Notes under the pieces: generated by a model
Seen by the model: the letters and a program-made list of their open reading frames with translations, nothing else
Database searches by the model: none
Told to the model about the DNA's origin: nothing
Source of the DNA: Chloroflexota bacterium
GTDB taxonomy: Bacteria; Chloroflexota; Anaerolineae; Anaerolineales; UBA11579
Direction of reading: 5' to 3'
DNA: 64,000 nt
Assembly: GCA_013112575.1 (NCBI GenBank)
Contig: JABFGG010000020.1
Coordinates: 20,484 to 84,483, forward strand
Position numbers and translations under genes: made by a program
Shown: positions 57,615-64,000 of the stretch, piece by piece
Layout of the letters: each line of letters starts with the position of its first letter
Position numbering within the stretch: the stretch's first letter is position 1

Positions 57615-57747
57615 CAAAGCTCAAAATGGAAGCGTAGATCTTTCCAGGAAAGTTTGACGGTTTGCCTCCTCTTTGCAAAACAGTCAAATTACAGTTGTCT
57701 GACAAGTACTAGTACCCCCCCCCAACACCTACATCAAATGCCAGGGA

Positions 57748-58377
57748 CTAATTTAAGTACTGCGCAGCCACCCAAATCACAAAGGTATTCACAAACCAGT
57801 GGATGAGGAAAGCGTACAGGAAAGAACGCGAGCGCCAGGCCACCAGTCCAAAAACAAAACCCCCAAAGATGGTGGAAAGGGTCTCGACGTCGGGTTTGCC
57901 GAGGTGCGCCAGGGCGAAGGGCACGGCGTGCAGCCAGAGAGCGTTGTCCTTAAAAACCCGAGCGTAACCAAAGAGGATAAAGCCCCGAAAAAAGAACTCC
58001 CAACCGAACAGGTCCAGGAAGGTGAGCAGGGGCGCAGCAGCGTTCCACTGGCGACCATAGTACCATTGCATAGGCTCATTGGAGGCAACCGTGAACCACA
58101 ATATGGGGGCAGCGATAGCCACGCCGATAAGCGTGAGGGCCACTCCCGCTTTCCAATCCCCGAAGGTAAAACCATATTCACGGGGATGTTGGCGGAAAGC
58201 GAAGACGATGGCACCCAGCGGGATAAGCAGGTAAAGACCAAGGCGGTCGATCTCGATGACCGGGGTGATGGGATAGTAATAATCGATGATGATGAGCAGG
58301 GTACTCAAGATCGTGATCGATACGACATCACGGTCAAACTGGAGATCTAACTTGAAAAGGCTGCGAATAAATTCCAT
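57748..58377 (-). CDS. CPBP family intramembrane metalloprotease
   Basis: 209 aa, six or so hydrophobic helices. Motif 1 reads GWEFFFRGFILFGYAR (a variant of EExxxR with one glutamate), motif 2 VPFALAHLGKP, and the last motif LIHWFVNTFVIWV contains the final conserved histidine. These ABI/CAAX-like proteases cleave membrane proteins or prenylated peptides. The ATG overlaps the stop of the preceding glycosyltransferase by one base (TGATG). Confidence 0.85.
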   Translation of the reverse strand: MEFIRSLFKLDLQFDRDVVSITILSTLLIIIDYYYPITPVIEIDRLGLYLLIPLGAIVFAFRQHPREYGFTFGDWKAGVALTLIGVAIAAPILWFTVASNEPMQWYYGRQWNAAAPLLTFLDLFGWEFFFRGFILFGYARVFKDNALWLHAVPFALAHLGKPDVETLSTIFGGFVFGLVAWRSRSFLYAFLIHWFVNTFVIWVAAQYLN

Positions 58378-59798
58378 CAGTAGCTGAACCCGGCGAGATT
58401 GCCATCAGGCCCAAAGAGTATCGCCAATTTATCTGCATCGCGCCACAATTCAGCACCCCAATTGCCCCACAATAAGATCAAGAGAAACACAGCGAAGGTT
58501 GTGGCTAGCAGATAAGGTCGTGAGCGCATCTTTTTTAGAATCTCTTTGAGCTGCAGCCAGGCGTGGGCAGCAAACACAGCGATGATGGGCACAAGCGTTA
58601 GATGAAAACGTTCTTCCGACATGATAAACACGTGAGGCAGCAAGTAGCTGACGGCCAGTAAGAGCAATAGCATGCGTTCCTTGCTCCAGGTTTGAAAGGG
58701 CAAGCCTAGAGCAGCCAGGCTGGCGATAAACATAAAGGGCAGCACAAAGATACCAAAGATAAACAGCAATGCGCCCGCGGGCACATAACCAAAAAAGTTA
58801 CTGGCGTAAAAATAGGTGATGGCACGGCGTTCCATGGCGAAGAAATGGCCCAATTTCTGAACCGAACGCTCAAGCAACAAAGCAGGTTCATCACGGATGA
58901 AATCCAGGGCAGCCTGAGTACCCAAACGGTCGCGCTCGGCATCGTCGAGGATGGTGAGCAAGTCGAGCGAAATACCAAATTGGAAGGAGCCGTTGCCTTC
59001 GGGGTGGTAGCCGAGGTAGAGGTTGTAGCCCATGGAGGACTCGATGGTGCTCAACTCGCCGTGAAGCAAGCTGTTACGCGTCACCCAGGGTGCAACCATG
59101 AGGATAACAATCGCGGGCAAAATCAGCGCACCCCGGCGGTGTTTGGCCCAGAACCAGACCCACAGCATAGCAAAGGGCAGCATAGCTAAGACCACTGACC
59201 GCGTGAGGGCGGCAAGGCCGAGGGTCAATCCAGCCAAAAGATAGTGTCGCCAATCGCCACTTGCACCAGCCTTGAGCAAGGCGACCACAAAAGCCAGGAC
59301 GAGCACAAAGAACAAGTTCTCGGTAGCCAGCGCAATAGGGAATAATACCAGCAGGGGATAAACAGCCAACGCTACGGACGCATACCTGGCAATGCGTTCA
59401 TCCTCAGGGAAAGCGCGGCGGGCAAGGGCATAGGTCAGCGGGGCCAATAAAGCAGTGATGGCTGCCTGCAAAAGACGAGCAAAAAAGAAACGACGTTCCA
59501 GACCAAAGAGAGCATAGACCACAGCCAAAAAGCTTGGATAAAGCGGTGCACGAAAAGAGGTGGGTACACCCGAAGGGTCATAGTTTCCGCCCTCTATGTC
59601 AATGTCGACATAGGGCAGGATCATTTGCAGGTCATCGATGGCATACCATTTAAAGCCCTCCCCCGCGGTCAGGCTACGCCCCAGCATGTCGTACTGGAAC
59701 ATGTCATCCAGGCCAATGCCCAGGTTAAAAGCTAACAGCACGGGGATAAGGCGCAGGACGAAAGCGAGGAGGTAGACTTTAGTTGGGAAGGATTTCAT
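58377..59798 (-). CDS. GT39-like (PMT/ArnT-type) integral membrane glycosyltransferase
   Basis: 473 aa with about ten to twelve membrane helices. An early aspartate pair, GIGLDDMFQYDMLGRSL, fits the catalytic loop 1 of GT-C enzymes, followed by FRAPLYPSFLAVVYALFG and the RSVVLAMLPFAMLWVW region typical of lipid-linked sugar transferases. It would transfer a sugar from a polyprenyl phosphate to an acceptor outside the membrane. Translationally coupled to the CPBP protease gene. Substrate unknown. Confidence 0.85.
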   Translation of the reverse strand: MKSFPTKVYLLAFVLRLIPVLLAFNLGIGLDDMFQYDMLGRSLTAGEGFKWYAIDDLQMILPYVDIDIEGGNYDPSGVPTSFRAPLYPSFLAVVYALFGLERRFFFARLLQAAITALLAPLTYALARRAFPEDERIARYASVALAVYPLLVLFPIALATENLFFVLVLAFVVALLKAGASGDWRHYLLAGLTLGLAALTRSVVLAMLPFAMLWVWFWAKHRRGALILPAIVILMVAPWVTRNSLLHGELSTIESSMGYNLYLGYHPEGNGSFQFGISLDLLTILDDAERDRLGTQAALDFIRDEPALLLERSVQKLGHFFAMERRAITYFYASNFFGYVPAGALLFIFGIFVLPFMFIASLAALGLPFQTWSKERMLLLLLAVSYLLPHVFIMSEERFHLTLVPIIAVFAAHAWLQLKEILKKMRSRPYLLATTFAVFLLILLWGNWGAELWRDADKLAILFGPDGNLAGFSY

Positions 59799-59876
59799 GA
59801 GAGCTATGAGCTTTTAGCCGTTAGCTCACAGCCAAAAGCCTGAGCATTGTAATCGAATAAACAGGGAGACTGCGAT

Positions 59877-60278
59877 TTAGCTCAAGAAGCGGGCTTGCTG
59901 TTCGGGCGTGGGTAAAGGGCAAACGTCCACTACCCCAAACCAAGCATAACGGTTACGCGCCACCCAATCGTAAACGACATCGCGGATAAAACGCGGCACA
60001 AAGATCAAGAACCGGGCGAGGTTCCAGGGGAAGTTGAGGTAGCCCAATGCGCGTAAGGCGGCGGTTGAGCGTGTATAGTGGCGCTCCCCCTCAACCAACA
60101 CAAAACTGTCAAAATCATCCTGGGGCAAGTCGAAGCTGGCTAACTGGCTCTGACCATAGTCGGATTGCAAACTGGCGAAACGGAGTACCCCGTCAGGATC
60201 ACGCGGCAACATAAAGCGCACCGCGCCATTGCACAGGTTGCAGACTCCATCAAAGAGGATAACAGGGTTGGTATTCAT
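59877..60278 (-). CDS. DCC family thiol-disulfide oxidoreductase (DUF393)
   Basis: 133 aa. The name-giving motif is in ILFDGVCNLCNGAVRFML (DxxCxLC). Further family positions: LVEGERHYTRSTAALRALGYL. Probably a thioredoxin-like redox protein. Two starts (TTG 60290, ATG 60278) are possible; the ATG is nearer the family start. A -10-like TATACT lies ~45 nt upstream. Confidence 0.88.
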   Translation of the reverse strand: MNTNPVILFDGVCNLCNGAVRFMLPRDPDGVLRFASLQSDYGQSQLASFDLPQDDFDSFVLVEGERHYTRSTAALRALGYLNFPWNLARFLIFVPRFIRDVVYDWVARNRYAWFGVVDVCPLPTPEQQARFLS

Positions 60279-60361
60279 CACGCAGGCCAAATGTGAATGT
60301 TTTTTATGTTATGAACAGTATAGCGTGCCGGGGCTATCAAAAGCTATATGACGGTATTCTC

Positions 60362-60811
60362 TCAGTCTCTTTTCATGACCGATAACGTAACCCCATCGGC
60401 ACGCACGGTGGTCAGCAAACGGAAAAGCCGCCAGACCCGCCGGAAGTATGGCGGCATTTGCTTGGAATCAGTAACTTTCTCGAAGCGAAAGGGGATATAA
60501 AAGCTTTCCATGGGTGAGGCACAGGTGAGATACAAAGGACCATCATGTTGGGCAATCAAATGCTCGACGATGCTGCTGGCAATACCCTGACCGCGCCATT
60601 TCTTCTTTACGGCAATCGAAGCCAGTTCCATGGAACCGTCACGGTGAGGGCGCAACTGCCCAATGCCCACGATCTCATCATCTGATGACACAGCGACCAC
60701 AAAATTCTGCCAACTGACCCCCATAGGATTGAGCTTTGTACTACGGATGAGGGCACGAATAGCCTCTGCATCCTCCCTGATTGCAGGACGCAGGCGGAAT
60801 GCTACTGTCAT
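60362..60811 (-). CDS. GNAT family N-acetyltransferase
   Basis: 149 aa. AcCoA-binding loop KKKWRGQGIASSIVEHLI, preceded by ELASIAV, a typical motif A. N-terminal FRLRPAIREDAEAIRALI is the usual first strand-helix. Acceptor unknown. The ATG follows the gatB stop directly, so it is the last gene of the gat operon. Confidence 0.88.
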   Translation of the reverse strand: MTVAFRLRPAIREDAEAIRALIRSTKLNPMGVSWQNFVVAVSSDDEIVGIGQLRPHRDGSMELASIAVKKKWRGQGIASSIVEHLIAQHDGPLYLTCASPMESFYIPFRFEKVTDSKQMPPYFRRVWRLFRLLTTVRADGVTLSVMKRD

Positions 60812-62248
60812 TTATTCAGAAAGCAGTTCGTTCAATAGCAGGCTGGCAACTTTGGGATCAGCCTGACCGCGCGTCTTCTGCATGACCTGACCAACAAACC
60901 AGCCCATCAATTGCTGATTACCATCTTTGAACTTAGCGACCTCGTCCGGGTTATCTGCAATGATGCCTTCTACAATCTCTCGGATAGCACCGGTGTCGCT
61001 GACCTGCGCCAGGCCTTCTTCTTTGACGATGTCGCCAGGGGATTTATCGCTATTCTCCACTTTTTCAAGCAAGGTCTTGCCGGTGGAGGTGTTGACTGTA
61101 TTAGCATCAACCAGTTTGATGGTCTCAGCGAGGTAATCAGGGGTGAGTTTGAGGGCATCCGGGGTGGTACCGGTCTCGTTGATGATGCGTAGCACATCGT
61201 TCATGACCCAATTGGAAACGCGCTTAGCATCGCCTTCATAAGCCTTGACGGCGGATTCAAAATACTCCGATAAAGCGCGTTCGCCGGTCAGGATGTCGGC
61301 GTCGTATTCCGGCAATTCATAGTCTGCCATGAAGCGCTGGCGACGTTCAAGAGGTAGTTCGGGCAGACCGGAGAGAATCGCGTCTTTCCAGGCATCATCG
61401 ATCTTGACGGACAGGAGGTCGGGTTCGCGGAAGTAACGATAATCGGCCTCAGTCTCTTTGGAGCGCATCTTGTGCAGGGTCTGGGTATTGTCGTCCCAGT
61501 TCAAGGTCCAGGCTTCAATGCGTTCGCCCTCTTCATAGGCTTTGGTCTGGCGTTTGATCTCTTTTTCAATGGCAGCGCGCACGGCCTCAATGGAGTTGAC
61601 GTTCTTGATCTCGGTCTTGGTGTTGAGTACATCCTCACCCTTGAGACGAATGGATACATTGGCATCGGCGCGCAGATGGCCCTTTTCCATATCGGCTTCC
61701 GAAACGTCCAGCCAGCGCAAAAGTTGGCGCAGGCGAATGAGGTATTGGGCAGCTTCATCGGCGCTGTGCAGGTCCGGGTTGGTGACCATCTCGATGAGGG
61801 GCACACCGCAGCGATTAAAGTCAATCAGGCGGCGGCCCTTCTCGTGGACAGTCTTGCCGGCATCTTCCTCGATGTGCAGCTTGTGGATGCTAACACGGCG
61901 CGATTCCCCTTCGGGCATAGGCACATCCAGGTAGCCGCCGTTAGCCAGCGTCATATCGTATTGCGAGATCTGGTAGCCTTTGGGCAAGTCGGGGTAAAAG
62001 TAATTCTTGCGGTCGAAGAAGGATTCTTCGGGGATGTCGGCATGCATGGCGGCGGCCAGCAAAGTGGCTTTTTCCACCACCGCTTTGTTGGTGACGGGCA
62101 GAACGCCGGGCAGTCCGGTACACACTGGGCAAATATTAGTGTTGGGGCCATCGTCCCAGGAGTCGGCCTTGCAAGAGCAGAAAATCTTGCTCGCGGTGTT
62201 GAGTTGGATATGGGTTTCTAAACCGATAACGGCTTCGTATTCGGCCAT
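60812..62248 (-). CDS. gatB: Aspartyl/glutamyl-tRNA amidotransferase subunit B
   Basis: 478 aa, full length. EAVIGLETHIQLNTASKIFC at the N-terminus, CPVCTGLPGVLPV, LPKGYQISQYDMTLA and FNRCGVPLIEMVTNPDL are all GatB signatures; the C-terminal YqeY-like tail is present (GWFVGQVMQKTRGQADP). With GatA and GatC it converts Glu-tRNA(Gln) or Asp-tRNA(Asn). gatC is not in the window. Sits between alkD and the GNAT gene. Confidence 0.97.
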   Translation of the reverse strand: MAEYEAVIGLETHIQLNTASKIFCSCKADSWDDGPNTNICPVCTGLPGVLPVTNKAVVEKATLLAAAMHADIPEESFFDRKNYFYPDLPKGYQISQYDMTLANGGYLDVPMPEGESRRVSIHKLHIEEDAGKTVHEKGRRLIDFNRCGVPLIEMVTNPDLHSADEAAQYLIRLRQLLRWLDVSEADMEKGHLRADANVSIRLKGEDVLNTKTEIKNVNSIEAVRAAIEKEIKRQTKAYEEGERIEAWTLNWDDNTQTLHKMRSKETEADYRYFREPDLLSVKIDDAWKDAILSGLPELPLERRQRFMADYELPEYDADILTGERALSEYFESAVKAYEGDAKRVSNWVMNDVLRIINETGTTPDALKLTPDYLAETIKLVDANTVNTSTGKTLLEKVENSDKSPGDIVKEEGLAQVSDTGAIREIVEGIIADNPDEVAKFKDGNQQLMGWFVGQVMQKTRGQADPKVASLLLNELLSE

Positions 62249-62251
62249 AGT

Positions 62252-62959
62252 TTACTGTTGCCTCATCTTTTCTTCTTTGGCTTCCAAGCGTGCCTGGATC
62301 TTCTCGCTGCGCAGTTCACGCAGGGCATCTTTGGCTATCCAGCGGGCTGTCTTGTCATCAATGGTATCGATGTCTTCTGCTACTTTGATGGCTTTAGCAT
62401 TCAATTCGAGGTTCAGCTTGCCGATGTTACGTAAAGCCCAGTTGACGGCTTTCTTGACGAAGTTACGCTCATCGGTGGCTTCGCGCTTGATGGCCGGGAA
62501 GAACTGCTCAAAATCCTGGTTACTGGCCTTTTTGTCATGCCAGGCCAGACAAGCCATCATGGCAAAGCCAGCACGCTTGACGTACTCTTCCTCACGTTCG
62601 CTCCACTCCAAGGCTTTGGCATAGGCGTAGGGAGTCTTGTCAAACAAATTGCCGCAGCATTGATCGCAAAGATCCCAGGAGTTGAAATCCAGCACCCAGG
62701 TTTCCATCTGTTCTTCAGTGACGTGTGCAGGGTCATCGACCATGCTGGCCAGGATGCGGGCCTCGTGTACATCCGTTGCCCACAGAGCCAGGGCCAACTC
62801 ATGGTCCTTGCGATGCTCTTTGGCTATGGCTCGCAGATGGGGCACTTTGACGCCATAGGCTTTGGCCATATTGCCACCCACGCGCTGAGCTTCGGCGATG
62901 TTTTTGGGGTCGCCCAGGTTCTTCAATTCAGCCAGGATCTTAGCAGCTACAGCTTCCAT
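62252..62959 (-). CDS. alkD: DNA alkylation repair protein AlkD
   Basis: 235 aa. HEAT-like repeat protein: VKVPHLRAIAKEHRKDHELA, HEARILASMVDDP and FNSWDLCDQCCGNLFDKTP match the AlkD active-site region (the W and D that contact the lesion). KRAGFAMMACLAWHDKKA and NFVKKAVNWALRNIGK complete the fold. Excises N3/N7-alkylpurines. It is placed between gatA (11 nt) and gatB (3 nt), an unusual insertion into a translation operon. Confidence 0.93.
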   Translation of the reverse strand: MEAVAAKILAELKNLGDPKNIAEAQRVGGNMAKAYGVKVPHLRAIAKEHRKDHELALALWATDVHEARILASMVDDPAHVTEEQMETWVLDFNSWDLCDQCCGNLFDKTPYAYAKALEWSEREEEYVKRAGFAMMACLAWHDKKASNQDFEQFFPAIKREATDERNFVKKAVNWALRNIGKLNLELNAKAIKVAEDIDTIDDKTARWIAKDALRELRSEKIQARLEAKEEKMRQQ

Positions 62960-62970
62960 AACTATCGAGA

Positions 62971-64000
62971 TCAGGCTCCCAGATCAGCCAACACCTTGGG
63001 GCGTTCCTGCCGCCAGGCATCGTTTTCCGTTGCCATTTCGTAGGCACGGCCGATGCGCAGGATGGTGGCCTCGTCATAATCGCGGCCCAGCAGTTGAATG
63101 CCAATGGGCAGGCGGTTTCCGTCCAGACAGCCGGGCAAGGACACGCCAGGATTACCGGCATGGTTGGCGGTAACGGTCAATTGGTCAGCGTACTGCATCA
63201 AGACCGAATCGCCATAAACGTCATGCATAGGGAAGGCTGTGGTGGGTGTGGTGGGAGTCAGCAATGCATCGAGCTTGTATTCGCCATCGGGGTCATATAC
63301 TTTGTCGAAGTCGCTGCGAATCAAAGAGCGAATGCGCAAAGCACGCTGGTAATACTGTTCGCTGTACTGGGCAGCGCTGACGTACATGCCCATTAGGATA
63401 CGCAATTTGGGTTGTGAGCCGAAAGCCTCTGCACGCGTCTTACGATACATCTCACGCAGGTCATCCACTTTCTGGTCGGTACGGTAGCCGTATTTGACGC
63501 CGTCGAAGCGGTGCAGGTTGGAGGCCGCTTCCACGCGGGAGATCACAAAATAAGCCGGGATGCCATAGCGGGTATGGGGCATGGGCACATTTTCAACGAT
63601 GCGCGCCCCCATATCAGACAGCACATCTGCGGCGCGATCCACCGCAGCTTTGATCTCATCAGGAAGAGGCTGTTCTTCCATCTCACCAGTCTTGTGATTG
63701 TAAAAAGTGATGCGGAAGAAGTCGGGAGACAGGCCAATGCGCAGCCCCTTTACCCCATCTTCCAGACCAGCGGTGTAATCCGGCACGGGTGTGGTCACGG
63801 CCGTATTGTCCTGGTGATCAGGCCCGGCGATGACGTTGAGCATCATGGCGGCATCGGTGATGTTGCGCGCTACCGGGCCAGGGCAATCCAGGGAAGAACC
63901 AAAAGCGATCAGGCCATAGCGTGACACGCGCCCATAAGTGGGTTTGAATCCGACGACACCACAAAAAGCGGCGGGCTGGCGAATGGAGCCAGCCGTATCC
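62971..64000 (-). CDS. gatA: Aspartyl/glutamyl-tRNA amidotransferase subunit A (partial, 5' end outside window)
   Basis: 343 residues of the C-terminal part are inside; the frame is open to the right edge. DTAGSIRQPAAFCGVVGFKP at the edge carries the nucleophile serine of the amidase signature, followed by YGRVSRYGLIAFGSSLD and GLEDGVKGLRIGLSP. The C-terminus PGVSLPGCLDGNRLPIGIQ is typical of GatA. It generates ammonia from glutamine for GatB. Upstream sequence, including the catalytic lysine, is not visible. Confidence 0.95.
   Translation of the reverse strand, partial: DTAGSIRQPAAFCGVVGFKPTYGRVSRYGLIAFGSSLDCPGPVARNITDAAMMLNVIAGPDHQDNTAVTTPVPDYTAGLEDGVKGLRIGLSPDFFRITFYNHKTGEMEEQPLPDEIKAAVDRAADVLSDMGARIVENVPMPHTRYGIPAYFVISRVEAASNLHRFDGVKYGYRTDQKVDDLREMYRKTRAEAFGSQPKLRILMGMYVSAAQYSEQYYQRALRIRSLIRSDFDKVYDPDGEYKLDALLTPTTPTTAFPMHDVYGDSVLMQYADQLTVTANHAGNPGVSLPGCLDGNRLPIGIQLLGRDYDEATILRIGRAYEMATENDAWRQERPKVLADLGA

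Noticed and set aside
63940..63960. tRNA-like GTTTGAATCC on the plus strand
   Set aside because: Lies inside gatA coding sequence and no acceptor or anticodon stems surround it.

Overview
The window reads as chromosomal DNA from a bacterium of the Chloroflexota, probably Anaerolineae-like. This is inference from gene content: many lipoproteins with weakly conserved domains, the TPR-like 'WLWL' motif, a DUF951 protein, an R2lox oxidase, a split glutamate synthase, and a family B DNA polymerase beside a RecA-like protein. Base composition is moderate. Coding density is high, with short operons separated by clear hairpin terminators. I saw no tRNA, rRNA, CRISPR array, insertion sequence or phage gene. 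Both ends cut genes: the class II amidotransferase at the left edge and gatA at the right edge.

Layout. 1-4.7 kb (minus): three-gene glutamate-synthase-like operon behind a ~330-nt structured leader that ends in an intrinsic terminator just before the first start codon. 4.8-7.2 kb: two paralogous membrane/TPR proteins. 7.2-8.8 kb: murJ. 9-12.2 kb: a small secreted protein, then a VOC / receiver-like / AlkC-like / Tag operon whose promoter spacer holds a LexA-like palindrome. 12.5-15.9 kb: ABC-2 exporter and ogt. 16-25.8 kb: S41 lipoprotein, RpiB-like isomerase, phosphoglycerate dehydrogenase, M32 carboxypeptidase, response regulator plus isocitrate/isopropylmalate-type dehydrogenase, lipoprotein, and a Ser/Thr kinase with a beta-propeller. 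25.8-30.5 kb: divergent HD/M50 and DUF951-rsmI-PGI/PMI units, then a glycoside hydrolase. 30.6-33.8 kb: PspC protein, lipoprotein, thiolase, EamA transporter. 34-36.8 kb: four-subunit 2-oxoacid:acceptor oxidoreductase. 36.8-39.5 kb: LysE, MOSC and small DMT transporter, lipoprotein plus a 30-aa membrane peptide. 39.7-44.3 kb: rplU-rpmA-rpmE, then tdk, hpt, cca. 44.3-48.5 kb: xseAB, HIT, thiolase-hbd. 48.6-53.1 kb: XRE-DUF4870 regulator, then a LuxR / RecA-like / small protein / PolB cassette. 53.2-57.6 kb: R2lox plus GMC oxidoreductase, MmcQ, GNAT, lipoprotein. 57.7-64 kb (minus): CPBP protease, glycosyltransferase, DCC protein, GNAT, gatB, alkD, gatA.

Themes. (1) DNA alkylation repair is unusually dense: AlkC-like, Tag and Ogt within 6 kb, plus AlkD between gatA and gatB. 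(2) L21 and L31 both end in a domain resembling the RNA polymerase alpha C-terminal domain. (3) The PolB cassette looks like a damage-response polymerase module: a polymerase with degenerate motifs, a RecA-like partner, and a LexA-like half-symmetric site in the promoter of the upstream regulator. (4) The leader of the glutamate synthase operon resembles parts of the glmS ribozyme but appears to lack the catalytic guanine. (5) Many promoters put the -10 box 6-10 nt from the start codon, which suggests leaderless mRNAs.
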